From positions 1 through 48,148 of the forward strand of contig CATNCS010000012.1 of assembly GCA_950097245.1 (NCBI GenBank): DNA of 48,148 bases. Direction: 5' to 3'. Shown here in pieces: positions 33,699 through 41,850 of this stretch. This stretch comes from an uncultured Oscillospiraceae bacterium (GTDB taxonomy: Bacteria; Bacillota; Clostridia; Oscillospirales; Oscillospiraceae). A model generated the notes under the pieces. The model worked only from the letters and a program-made list of their open reading frames with translations, was not told the origin of the DNA and made no database searches. How positions within the stretch are numbered: position 1 is the first letter of the stretch; the number at the start of each line of letters is the position of its first letter. The translations under genes were made by a program, and so were the position numbers.

Positions 33699-34397
33699 CT
33701 AGTATGTATATCCTGTTACGCTTCCTTTATAAGGTCCAAAATCTTCTTCCCACCATGATATACCAGGAAGATTCAAAGAATTAAAACATAACGTAATTGA
33801 AAATTCCGCAGAAAATGTAACACTCTTTTTATCAGCAGCAAGTTTGGCGTTTGTTGATGTTCCAAATTGTTCATAAGAGAAAAGTGCCCCTGCATTAAAT
33901 GACTCAATATTTAGCACTGCATTACTATACTCAGAAATCTGCCCAGTTCCATCATGATACTTATATGTACCGCTAACAGTATAAAGCATTTCAAATGACT
34001 TCCCTGGCATATGCTCTGTAGTTGTTCCTAACTTATAAAAACTTTCACTTGCTGATCCATTCATTAATAATTGTGGCGAGGGCAACTCATTTTCCCACGA
34101 AATCGTATCAGACCTATTAACTATCGCATTCCAAATTGCCTGATAATTTCCAGAAAAATAATAATCTTGATAATCGTTTAAAAATTGGGATGTCACATCT
34201 TTTCCATTTTTATCAATCACTCGATATGTTGAAGATTTTGCAAAAAGATTATCACAGACCTCAAAAAACAACTGCGTTGGCCCAGTAAGTCCACCGTCTT
34301 CTTTAATACTGTTTGTTGCAAAGACTGTTCCCGACATTGTTGCCATTAATGAACATATTAACAACAAGCAAAAACCTTTACGTAAATACTTCTTCAT
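33699..34397 (-). CDS. Secreted protein of unknown function in an AT-rich island
   Basis: This 232-residue protein has a clear signal peptide: KKYLRKG, a hydrophobic stretch CLLLICSLMATMSGTV, then FATNS with probable cleavage after FA. The mature part is rich in Ser, Thr, Tyr and Asn, with regions like TVSGTYKYHDGTG that suggest beta strands. No domain was recognised. Base and codon use are strikingly AT-rich compared with the GC-rich neighbours, a sign of recent transfer. GAAAGGAGAAATT precedes the ATG. The island replaces the end of a response regulator gene. The Cys residues near the end and in VCDN might pair. The function is unknown. Confidence 0.75.
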   Translation of the reverse strand: MKKYLRKGFCLLLICSLMATMSGTVFATNSIKEDGGLTGPTQLFFEVCDNLFAKSSTYRVIDKNGKDVTSQFLNDYQDYYFSGNYQAIWNAIVNRSDTISWENELPSPQLLMNGSASESFYKLGTTTEHMPGKSFEMLYTVSGTYKYHDGTGQISEYSNAVLNIESFNAGALFSYEQFGTSTNAKLAADKKSVTFSAEFSITLCFNSLNLPGISWWEEDFGPYKGSVTGYTY

Positions 34398-34488
34398 AAT
34401 TTCTCCTTTCTACTACTGACAATATACAATCAAAATATTTCCTGCTAATACAACTAACATAAAAACGAACATAACCAAATATTTCAGT

Positions 34489-34857
34489 TTATCCTGCTTC
34501 TTTAATCTCACTATCATTGCTACGGGACACCATCTCCATCACCCCGAAGGGCTTTACCAGATAGTCGTCCGCGCCCAGGTCCAGGCTCTGAATCTTGTCA
34601 TACTCCGCCCCCCTGGCCGTGGCCATGATAACGGGGATATCCCGGGTGGCCGGGGCGGCCCTCAGCTCCCGCAGCAGCGTCACCCCGTCCTTCCCCGGCA
34701 GCATCACGTCCAGGATAATCAGCTCCGGCAGCTGGGACTTCAGCGCCTCCTGAAAGGCGGCGCCGTCCTCAAAGCCCCGGGCCTGAAAGCCCGTGGACTG
34801 GAGGGCGTAGGTCTCAATCTCCCGGATGCCGGCATCATCCTCCACGCACCAGATCAT
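34489..34857 (-). pseudogene. Response regulator truncated after its receiver domain
   Basis: This is a receiver domain with the acidic pocket VEDD, Asp in LIILDVMLPGKDG and DDYLVKPFGVMEMVSR. After that point, where a linker and a winged-helix DNA-binding domain should follow, the sequence turns AT-rich and stops after ten unrelated residues (SNDSEIKEAG). The 122 residues that remain would lack DNA binding. No partner kinase is nearby. GGAGAGGTGAGCGC precedes the ATG, and a tandem 11-base repeat, possibly its old autoregulatory site, lies upstream. It might still act as a stand-alone receiver if expressed, but a decayed gene is more likely. Confidence 0.75.
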
Positions 34858-34934
34858 GCGCTCACCTCTCCCGTCAGTATGATTCTTCTGGTGATAGGAT
34901 ACTCAGTTTTTGTGAAAAAGGAAAGAATTATTTT

Positions 34935-34957
34935 GTAAAATTCACGTAAAATTCACG
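34935..34957. promoter_or_regulatory. Tandem 11-base direct repeat upstream of the truncated regulator
   Basis: GTAAAATTCAC occurs twice in immediate succession (34935-34945, 34946-34956). Two head-to-tail sites one helical turn apart are typical of OmpR/PhoB-family operators. Confidence 0.5.
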
Positions 34958-34960
34958 CAG

Positions 34961-34996
34961 AAACGCCCCGCCGGCTTTTACGCCGGCGGGGCGCGC
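34961..34996. terminator. Terminator of the galactose sensor operon
   Basis: CGCCCCGCCGGC pairs with GCCGGCGGGGCG around TTTTAC. It lies just beyond the stop of the 35004 gene, which is on the minus strand. Confidence 0.75.
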
Positions 34997-35003
34997 CAGG
35001 GTG

Positions 35004-36077
35004 CTAATCAGCGGGCAGGAGAGACAGATTTTCCCGGGTCACCTGCTGATAGGGCAGCCAGACGTAGTGTCCGTCCTCCAGCTCCACGGCCTGGGCGGGG
35101 TCGTCCCCGGCATAGAGGGCCAGAGACAGGGCCAGCATGGCCTGCGCCTGGCCCCGGCTGTCGTTCAGCACGGTGCCGTACAGCTGTCCGGCCTCCACCG
35201 CCTCCCGGGCCGGGGCGGTGGCGTCCACCCCCACAATCAGGGGCCAGCTGTCCGGCTCCCGGCCCGTCTCCTTCAGGGCGTCGATGGCCCCCAGGGCCAT
35301 GTCGTCGTTGTTGGACAAAATAACCTCAATCTGATCTCCATAATCCTTGATCCACTGGCTTGTACGGGCGGAGGCCTGGGCCCGGTTCCAGTTGGCGGTG
35401 TCCCGGGCCAGGCGCTCCACCTCCACGCCGCCGTCGGTCAGGGCCTTGATGGCGTACTCCGTGCGCAGCAGGGAGTCCTGGTGGCCCGGCTCCCCCTCCA
35501 GCATGACGTACTGGAGCACCCCGTCTCCGTTCCGGTCCAGCCGCTCACGCCGGCTGTTCCAGGCGTCCAGCACCAACTGGCCCTGAAGGATGCCGCTCTC
35601 CGGGGCGCTGGCCCCCACGTAGTAGGTCTGGTCCCAGCGCCTGATATCCTCGTCCACCGGCTGGCGGTTAAAAAAGATCAGGGGCACCCCGGCCGCCGCC
35701 GCCTTGTCCACAATTACCGCAGCCGCCGTCCGGTCCACCAGATTGACGCAGAGCACGTCACATCCCCGGTTCAGGAACCGGTCCACCTGGTCCATCTGGG
35801 TGGTCTGATTGCTCCTGCTGTCGGAGATCAGAAGGGTGATCTTCTGGCCGATCCGGCTCTCCTCCTCCTGGGCCAGCTGCTCCAGGTCCTGGGCCATGGC
35901 GGAGATAAAGGTGTCGTCCTGGGTGTAGAGGGCCACGCCGATCCGCAGGCTGTCGTCCCGCTCCTGGCGGGGGGAGCAGCCGGACAGAAGGAGCAGCGCC
36001 GCCAGCAGCGCCGCCAGCCCCCTACCGCCCGGAGGAAGACATAACCGGGAACAGCAGCTTTTGATTTTCAGGCGCAT
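35004..36077 (-). CDS. MglB-like sugar-binding lipoprotein in a sensor operon
   Basis: This 357-residue galactose/glucose-binding protein is a paralog of MglB at 44529. A long signal peptide ends in the lipobox LLLLSGCS. The domain has RIGVALYTQDDTFI and LISDSRSNQTTQMDQVDRF, the calcium loop LDRNGDGVLQY and NNDDMALGAIDAL. It lies downstream of a YesM-type kinase rather than transporter genes, so it may present sugar to the sensor. ATG 36077 has GGGGAGGATATTT upstream, which means the gene begins 56 bases inside the preceding gene. No later start would keep the signal peptide. Sugar specificity is inferred from family only. Confidence 0.88.
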   Translation of the reverse strand: MRLKIKSCCSRLCLPPGGRGLAALLAALLLLSGCSPRQERDDSLRIGVALYTQDDTFISAMAQDLEQLAQEEESRIGQKITLLISDSRSNQTTQMDQVDRFLNRGCDVLCVNLVDRTAAAVIVDKAAAAGVPLIFFNRQPVDEDIRRWDQTYYVGASAPESGILQGQLVLDAWNSRRERLDRNGDGVLQYVMLEGEPGHQDSLLRTEYAIKALTDGGVEVERLARDTANWNRAQASARTSQWIKDYGDQIEVILSNNDDMALGAIDALKETGREPDSWPLIVGVDATAPAREAVEAGQLYGTVLNDSRGQAQAMLALSLALYAGDDPAQAVELEDGHYVWLPYQQVTRENLSLLPAD

Positions 36078-36954
36078 AAATATCCTCCCCTCGCACGATG
36101 GAAAAGGGCAGCGGCTCCAGGTTCTCCGGCCGCTCCCCCACGGCCCGTACCGCCTGCTGCACCGCCAGATAGCCGGCGGCGTAGTCGCTCCAGGCGGCAA
36201 TGGCGGCGATGTTTCCTTTCTCCAGCTGGGCGGTAACGGCGGTGGAGGAGCCCACTCCGTACAGGGCAAAGGTCTCTCCCTCCGCCTGCTTCCACTCTGC
36301 CGCCTGGAGGGTGGCCCCCGGCTCAAAGGCCATGACCCACCGAGCCCCTCTCAGGGAATCCCAGTATCCGTAGTCCAGGACGAGAACAGGAACCTCCCCT
36401 TCCGCCTGGGCAAGGGCGTCAAACGCGCCCTTCAGCCGGAGGGCGGCCTCAGGACAGAAGCCGCTGGAGTCCAGCAGGAGGATCAGGCCGCCGTCCCAGT
36501 CCTCCAGCAGAGCTCGGGCCAGAAGCCGGCCCACCGCCTCGTTGTCGGGGGAGACCGTCCCGGTCCCGCCCTGAACGGGGACCTCCAGAGTGACCAGGGG
36601 GCGGGGGAGCTTGTCCAGGGCCTCCTGGAGGGACTGGGGGTCGGCGGGCAGGGCGATCAGGGCGTCGGCCCCTCCCTCCGCCTCCCGGCGCAGCAGCTCA
36701 GCCTGCTCCCGGCCGTCGTTCCGGACCGTGAGGGTGAGAAAGCGCAGCTCCGCCCCCAGCTCGTCCGCCGCCTGCTCCATGCCCTGTCGGGCTACCGCCA
36801 GCCCGGTGCTGTCCGTATCCCGGAGCAGCACGGACAGCGCCAGCAGCCGGGACTCGCTCCGCTCCCGGAGCAGCTGAGGAATGACCAGCGTAAGAACCAC
36901 CAGGGCCCCCAGCACGCTTAAAATGGCGATTTCAACCACATTGTTCTTTTTCAT
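36022..36954 (-). CDS. Membrane-anchored periplasmic-binding-like sensor protein
   Basis: This 310-residue protein has an uncleaved N-terminal helix (VVEIAILSVLGALVVLTLVIP) and then a type I periplasmic-binding fold of the sugar-binding kind (SVLLRDTDSTGLAVARQGM, GADALIALPADPQSLQ, SSSTAVTAQLEKGNIAAIAAW). No transporter component accompanies it. Its ATG overlaps the stop of the kinase gene by four bases, showing tight coupling. The family precedent is XylFII-like proteins that bind sugar and activate a LytS-type kinase. Here it would be the galactose-type detector for the kinase at 36951 (inference). Confidence 0.83.
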   Translation of the reverse strand: MKKNNVVEIAILSVLGALVVLTLVIPQLLRERSESRLLALSVLLRDTDSTGLAVARQGMEQAADELGAELRFLTLTVRNDGREQAELLRREAEGGADALIALPADPQSLQEALDKLPRPLVTLEVPVQGGTGTVSPDNEAVGRLLARALLEDWDGGLILLLDSSGFCPEAALRLKGAFDALAQAEGEVPVLVLDYGYWDSLRGARWVMAFEPGATLQAAEWKQAEGETFALYGVGSSTAVTAQLEKGNIAAIAAWSDYAAGYLAVQQAVRAVGERPENLEPLPFSIVRGEDIYAPENQKLLFPVMSSSGR

Positions 36955-38762
36955 AGAACCTCCCCCTGCTGGCAGCGGGCGGCCTCCTCCCGGGTGAGGG
37001 CGGGCAGGCGGATACGGACCAGGGTGCCCTCGTCCGGCTCGCTGAAAATTGTCAGGCCGTACCCCGCCCCGAAGGTCAGGCGGATGCGCTGATGGACGTT
37101 GCGCACCCCGGTGCCGGAGCCGCCGGTGCGGACCTGGGGCCGGTCCGGGTCCAGCAGGGACTCGGCCACCTCGGGGGGCATCCCTATGCCGTTGTCGGCC
37201 ACATCAATCAGCAGGTCGTCCCCCTCCCGGTAGGCGGACACGGAGATGGCCCCGTCGTCCTCCGCCCCCGCCATGCCGTGGTAGATGGCGTTTTCCAGAA
37301 TGGGCTGGACGATGAGCTTTAAGGTATACAGCTCCTCCGTGCCCTCCCGGGCTTCAATCCGGGTGGTAAATCTGTTCTTAAAGCGAATCTGCTGGATGTT
37401 CATATAGTGCCGGGCGTGCTCCAGCTCGTCGGACAGGGGGATGATGTTCTTGCCCTTGCTCAGGGAGATACGGAAAAACCGGGCCAGGGAGGTAACCATC
37501 TGAATGGCCTCCGCCTGCTGTCCCGCCTCTGTCATCCAGATCACAGAGTCCAGGGTGTTGTACAAAAAGTGCGGGTTGATCTGGGCCTGGAGCACCTCCA
37601 GCTCGCTGCGGCGCTTCTGTCCCTCCTGCTGGATGATATCGTCCATCAGGTGGCGCATGGTGGACACCATGGAGCGGATGGCGTGGCCCAGCCGCTGCAC
37701 CTCATAGCAGCCTCCCTCCTCAATCTCCACGTCCAGACCGCTCTCCAGCTCCTTGACGGACCGCTCCAGCCGGCGGATGGGATCGGAGATGCGGGCGGAG
37801 ATCAGAAAGTTCAAAAAGGCCATGAGGAAGGTGGCAAAGCACAGCAGAGACAGGCCAAAGAGAAACAGCTGAGAGGAGGAGGCCCACCAGCTGTCCGCCG
37901 GGGCCACTCCCACCAGCTTCCAGCCGGTGTAGCCCACTGTTTTCACCGTGACCTGCCGGGACTGGCCCTGAAATTTCTCCACATGGCTGCCGTCCCGATA
38001 ACTGGCGGCCACCCGGTTGTTCTCCTCCAGCAGCCCGGCATAGATCAGCTGCTGCCGGGGGTGATAGATCAGCTCCCCGTCTCCGTCAATCAGGTAGAGA
38101 TACCCGCCCCTGGCGGGGGTCACATCCCGGCACACCTGCTCTATGCCGCTGAAGCCCATGTCCACCAGCAGCACGCCCCCCTCGGTAACGCCGTCCCGGG
38201 TGAGCTCCACATGGTGGCTCAGGGACACCACCCAGCGGTAGGGGGAGTCGGGGTCGTCAAAGATATTCTGTACGTGGGGGGAGGAAAAATGCAGGTTCTC
38301 CATGTTGTTCCACGCCGCCTGAAACCACTCGTTCTCCTCCGGACGGGCCTCCGCCTTCAGGGTGGTCAGGGGGACGGCGGACACCGCCGTCCCCTGGCTG
38401 TCGAAGACAGCCAGAGACACCAGGTCGTCCCGGTTTTCCTCGTAGAGCAGCCCCAGGGCGTCGGTGTAGCTGCCCTCGGCCAGATCGGTGTTTTTAATCA
38501 CCCGGTAATAGACGGTATCGGCGATGCGCATCATCCGCCGCAGGTAGCTGTCCAGATTCATGTTGGCCTGGGCCAGCATCCGCTGGCTGTTCTCCGCCAC
38601 CATCTGCTCGCTGGCCGAGGAGAAGCGCCAGATCAGGCTCACCCCCATGAGCAGGATGCCCGCCGCCGCCACCGCGGTGAAGGACAGGGAGAGCACCATC
38701 TGGATGCTCATCTTCCGGTACCGCTCCCCCCACTGGGCGGTCAGACGGCGAAAAAATGTCAC
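36951..38762 (-). CDS. LytS/YesM-type sensor histidine kinase
   Basis: The protein has a membrane helix at about residues 22-44, an extracellular sensor domain of about 240 residues with dCache-like features (SYTDALGLLYEENRDDLV, YLYLIDGDGELIYHPR), a second helix near 290-312, and a HAMP region. The His_kinase motif QINPHFLYNTLDSVIWM and an ATPase domain with DNGIGMPPEV and GTGVRNVHQRI follow. GTG 38762 is chosen because GGAAGGGGGGAGC lies just upstream; ATG 38780 would overlap the previous stop and is the alternative. It pairs with the YesN-type regulator at 39982, and sits with two binding proteins. Confidence 0.92.
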   Translation of the reverse strand: MTFFRRLTAQWGERYRKMSIQMVLSLSFTAVAAAGILLMGVSLIWRFSSASEQMVAENSQRMLAQANMNLDSYLRRMMRIADTVYYRVIKNTDLAEGSYTDALGLLYEENRDDLVSLAVFDSQGTAVSAVPLTTLKAEARPEENEWFQAAWNNMENLHFSSPHVQNIFDDPDSPYRWVVSLSHHVELTRDGVTEGGVLLVDMGFSGIEQVCRDVTPARGGYLYLIDGDGELIYHPRQQLIYAGLLEENNRVAASYRDGSHVEKFQGQSRQVTVKTVGYTGWKLVGVAPADSWWASSSQLFLFGLSLLCFATFLMAFLNFLISARISDPIRRLERSVKELESGLDVEIEEGGCYEVQRLGHAIRSMVSTMRHLMDDIIQQEGQKRRSELEVLQAQINPHFLYNTLDSVIWMTEAGQQAEAIQMVTSLARFFRISLSKGKNIIPLSDELEHARHYMNIQQIRFKNRFTTRIEAREGTEELYTLKLIVQPILENAIYHGMAGAEDDGAISVSAYREGDDLLIDVADNGIGMPPEVAESLLDPDRPQVRTGGSGTGVRNVHQRIRLTFGAGYGLTIFSEPDEGTLVRIRLPALTREEAARCQQGEVL

Positions 38763-38779
38763 TGTGCTCCCCCCTTCCA

Positions 38780-39877
38780 TCAATCTTGCTTCACAGGAAC
38801 CGCCCAGTCGTACATCAAATCCTTGAGCGTGCCCATATCCGCGTTAAAGGCGTAGCCGGTGGGGTCCTCAGAGATCACTCCCGGCTCAAAGTGCATATAC
38901 AGGCTGTCGGAGCTTACCACGACCCGCTCCGGGGTGAGGGCGGCCTCCAGACCGGCCCGAATGTCCCCGCTTCCCGCCCAGTCCAGGCAGGCGTCGATGA
39001 TGGCCTGCCGGGCCTCCGCCTCCGGGCACCGGAACAGGTCCCACAGCTCCAGATGCTCCCCCGTCTCCCGGTCGAAGGCGTCCCCCAGGCTCAGGGCGCA
39101 GCTGATGCCGGCCTCGTCCTGGTACAGGGGCAGGGTGAGGCTGGTGTGGAAGTACATCACCTTCCCGCTGGAGGCGGAGGGGGATACATCCTGCTCCACC
39201 ATGGAGCACCGGAAGTCCTCCCCGCTTTTCTGCCATGCGGCGTAGGCCTTCTCCAGCTCCGCCCCCTCGTCGTAGAGCAGTCCCCGCTCCTCATACCAGG
39301 CGGAAATCCGCTTTTGGGCCTGCTGGTTCAGATCATTGAAGCTCTCCAGGCTCCCCACAAAGTGGTTCTCCGGCCCGGAGGGCCCCCGCACCCACAGCAG
39401 CTCCGTGCCGTCAGGGAGGCGGTAGGTACGGCTGGTACTGTAGTAGCCCTCCTCCAGCACGTCCACCGCCGTGCCGTCCTTCAGCGTCACCGCCCCCCGG
39501 TTCAGCCGGCCTGTGATGGTGATATAGTCCGCCTGGTAGGCGGTGAGCTCCCGGCCGTCCCCGGCGGTGAGCTTCTGTTTTTTGGGCAGGCAGCTGGCGA
39601 AGACCGTCACGTCAAGCTGGAGATCCTTCTGGAACTCGGCACGCATTCCGGAGGTGGTCCAGCCCCCGGGCTCGGCGGGGATGGCGTCGGTGCTTTCGTC
39701 AAGCAGAACCCCTGTCTCCTCTCCGCCCCGGACCTGGACCACAAAGGCGGTGAGCTCCCCCGACTCTGAGGTCTGCACCTGGGTTACTGTGCCCTCAACG
39801 CGGTGATTCTCCCTGCCGCAGGCGGGCAGGAGCAGGAGCAGCGCCAACAAAAGGATAAGATATCGCTTCTTTTTCAT
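38780..39877 (-). CDS. Lipoprotein with probable DUF3298-like domain
   Basis: The 365-residue protein starts KKKRYLILLLALLLLLPACG, with a clear lipobox and cysteine anchor. The first half has beta-rich segments (VEGTVTQVQTSESGELTAF). The second half resembles DUF3298/RsiV-type domains: LGDAFDRETGEHLELWDLF, AIIDACLDWAG and VVSSDSLYMHFEPGVI. ATG 39877 is the start; the frame upstream crosses a repeat element. It lies between the response regulator and the kinase of the sensor operon. The stop overlaps the alternative ATG of the kinase. The function is unknown, perhaps helping surface sensing. Confidence 0.78.
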   Translation of the reverse strand: MKKKRYLILLLALLLLLPACGRENHRVEGTVTQVQTSESGELTAFVVQVRGGEETGVLLDESTDAIPAEPGGWTTSGMRAEFQKDLQLDVTVFASCLPKKQKLTAGDGRELTAYQADYITITGRLNRGAVTLKDGTAVDVLEEGYYSTSRTYRLPDGTELLWVRGPSGPENHFVGSLESFNDLNQQAQKRISAWYEERGLLYDEGAELEKAYAAWQKSGEDFRCSMVEQDVSPSASSGKVMYFHTSLTLPLYQDEAGISCALSLGDAFDRETGEHLELWDLFRCPEAEARQAIIDACLDWAGSGDIRAGLEAALTPERVVVSSDSLYMHFEPGVISEDPTGYAFNADMGTLKDLMYDWAVPVKQD

Positions 39878-39902
39878 GGAATGGCCTCCTCTGTCTATGC
39901 CT

Positions 39903-39980
39903 GCAGGGGCGGGTATTACCCGCCCGTCTTTCCCGGCAAGGCCGGCGGATACCATGCGGGCGGATGATATCCGCCCCTAC
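39903..39980. repeat. Paired-hairpin element, copy 8
   Basis: GCAGGGGC and GCCCCTAC ends enclose GGCGGGTA/TACCCGCC and GGCGGAT/ATCCGCC hairpins. Its two arm types are the same as in copy 7. It begins one base after the regulator gene's stop on the minus strand. Confidence 0.87.
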
Positions 39981-39981
39981 A

Positions 39982-41589
39982 TTAATTTTTCAGCCCCGAC
40001 CGGAATTTGGAGGGGGACAGCCCGAACTGTTTTTTGAACACATAGCTGAAATAATTGGGGTCGATATAACCTGTCCGCTCGGCGATGCGGTAGGTCTTCT
40101 CGTCGGTGTCCCGGAGCAGCCGTACCGCCTCCTCCATGCGCACCTGGGTGACGTAGGCGGTGAAGCTCAGCCCCACCTCCCGCTTGAACAGGGTGGAGAA
40201 GTAGGTGGGGGACAGGTGGATGTGGGAGCACAGGGACTCCACGCTCAGCCCCTCGTCGCTGTAGTGGCCGGCGATGTAGTCCTTGGCCTGCTCCACCAGC
40301 TTCCAGGCGGAGTCGCTGCGCTGGCGGCCCAGCAGCTCGTGGAGCTTCAGGCACCGCTCCCCCAGCCACCGGCCCAGCTCCTCCAGGCTGGAGAAGTCGG
40401 AGATGGACACCGAACCGGTAAAGTTGGCCCCGAAGACCGCCTCCACCGCCACCCCGCCGGAGCGGGTGAGGCGGATCAGGCAGGTGACCAGCTCCAGCAG
40501 AAACAGGTGGCACTTGGACAGGGACAGCCCCGCCTGCTTCAGCCGGTCCATCAGCCCCCGGACCACCTGCTCCACCTGCTCCGGGGTGCCCAGCTTGATG
40601 GCGGCGGACAGCTGGCGCTGGTCCTCCTCCTCAAAGGAGAGCTCCGCGGCGGACTGGGGCTCCAGGTCGCCGATGTAGATGACCCGGCCGCCTCCCATCA
40701 GGGCCCGGTAGTCCAGGGCGGAGCGGGCCCCCTCCACGCTGCGGTGGAGCTCCTCCGGCCCCTGGCAGGGCAGGCCCACCCCCGCAGTGAGGGGGATGCC
40801 CAGATAGCTCTGGGACAGCAGGCTGAGCCGCTCCAGCTCCTCCAGCAGGGGGTAGAGCCGGTCCGGCCCGGACAGCTGGACCAGCAGAGCCGCCGTGTCC
40901 CCGTAGAGAATCACCCGGGCGGAGCAGCCCTCCAGGGCAAAGTGCTCCTCCAGAAAGGACTGCGCCGACAGCAGCACCAGCTCATCCCGCTGGCCGTCCT
41001 CCCCGTCCCCGGGCAGGTCCGCATGGACCAGAGCGGCCGCCCACAGCCCCGGCGGCAGCTCAATCTCATACCGGGCCGCCCGGTCCTGCACCTGGTCGGG
41101 GCGGAGCTGGCCGCTGAGCAGGCGGGTGTAAAACAGCTCCCGCAGTATGGGCAGGCTCTCCTCATACCGGCGGCGGAGGGTCTCCATGTCCCGGCGCTCC
41201 AGGCGCTGGCTGTCCAGCTGACGGCGCAGCTTGGTCAGCACCTCAGACAGCTCCACGGCGTTGATGGGCTTGAGGATATACTCCGACACCCCCATCCCCA
41301 CCGCCTGCCGGGCATACTCAAAATCGTCAAAGCCGGAGAAAACCACCAGCTTGGCCCCGGGCAGGGACTGGCGCAGCCGGCGGCACAGCTCCAGTCCGTC
41401 CATAAAGGGCATCTTGATATCGGTGAGCACCACGTCGGGGCGGAGCTGCTCCGCCAGCTCCAGGGCCTCCTCGCCGTTGGCCGCCTCCCCCACCAGGGAA
41501 AAGCCCAGAGCCGTCCAGTCGATCTTGCGGCTGATGCCGGTGCGGATCTCCTCCTCGTCGTCCGCCAGCAGCACACGGTATTCCTCCAT
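39982..41589 (-). CDS. YesN-type response regulator with AraC DNA-binding domain
   Basis: This 535-residue regulator has a receiver (ADDEEEIRTG, Asp in DVVLTDIKMPFMDG, Lys in EYILKPINAVEL), a long middle region (about 150-420), and a C-terminal AraC-type two-helix-turn-helix domain (HIHLSPTYFSTLFKREVG, TGYIDPNYFSYVFKKQFG). It is the expected partner of the LytS/YesM kinase at 36951. Lying head to tail behind the mgl operon and before two sugar-binding sensors, it probably activates galactose uptake genes. Its promoter overlaps the mgl terminator. Confidence 0.94.
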   Translation of the reverse strand: MEEYRVLLADDEEEIRTGISRKIDWTALGFSLVGEAANGEEALELAEQLRPDVVLTDIKMPFMDGLELCRRLRQSLPGAKLVVFSGFDDFEYARQAVGMGVSEYILKPINAVELSEVLTKLRRQLDSQRLERRDMETLRRRYEESLPILRELFYTRLLSGQLRPDQVQDRAARYEIELPPGLWAAALVHADLPGDGEDGQRDELVLLSAQSFLEEHFALEGCSARVILYGDTAALLVQLSGPDRLYPLLEELERLSLLSQSYLGIPLTAGVGLPCQGPEELHRSVEGARSALDYRALMGGGRVIYIGDLEPQSAAELSFEEEDQRQLSAAIKLGTPEQVEQVVRGLMDRLKQAGLSLSKCHLFLLELVTCLIRLTRSGGVAVEAVFGANFTGSVSISDFSSLEELGRWLGERCLKLHELLGRQRSDSAWKLVEQAKDYIAGHYSDEGLSVESLCSHIHLSPTYFSTLFKREVGLSFTAYVTQVRMEEAVRLLRDTDEKTYRIAERTGYIDPNYFSYVFKKQFGLSPSKFRSGLKN

Positions 41590-41608
41590 TCAAGTACAGC
41601 TCCTTCCC

Positions 41609-41637
41609 ATTATAGCGCGGAACATCCCATTTGAAAA
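41609..41637 (-). promoter_or_regulatory. Promoter of the sensor operon
   Basis: On the minus strand TTTTCA (plus 41632-41637) and TATAAT (plus 41609-41614) are 17 bases apart, about 20 bases before the regulator start. The -35 box is also the T-run of the mgl terminator. Confidence 0.55.
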
Positions 41638-41661
41638 GGGCCGGCGCGGTCGCGCCGGCCC
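41634..41661 (-). terminator. Terminator of the mgl operon
   Basis: Read on the minus strand, GGGCCGGCG pairs with CGCCGGCCC, followed by TTTTC. Confidence 0.75.
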
Positions 41662-41673
41662 CAAGGTCGTCGG

Positions 41674-41850
41674 TTAACGGTTCATAACTCCCAAAGCGAT
41701 GACAAGCACCAGAGCCGCCACACACAGCCCGATGAAAATATCCAGATACTTCAGTGGTACGTTTCTGAAGTTCTCATACAGATTTTCAAAGGCGTTCAGC
41801 TCGCTCTTATCCCGGCGCTCCCGCTTTTGCGGCTGCTTTTCTCCGTCCAT
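41674..41850 (-). CDS. 58-residue membrane protein coupled to mglC
   Basis: This short gene starts in the mglC stop codon (TAATG), the hallmark of translational coupling, and ends before the operon terminator. The protein begins MDGEKQPQKRERRDKSEL, a strongly charged cytoplasmic tail, followed by ENLYENFRNVP and one membrane helix (LDIFIGLCVAALVLVIALGV), ending MNR. The charge pattern places the N-terminus inside. No known domain was recognised. Its place as last gene of mglB-mglA-mglC suggests a small accessory subunit of the galactose transporter or a link to the sensor system (inference). It is easily missed because of its length. Confidence 0.78.
   Translation of the reverse strand: MDGEKQPQKRERRDKSELNAFENLYENFRNVPLKYLDIFIGLCVAALVLVIALGVMNR

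Noticed and set aside
33690-34525. AT-rich island as an insertion sequence or prophage fragment
   Set aside because: No transposase, integrase, inverted ends or target duplication could be seen. Only one secreted protein is encoded, so no element class is named.
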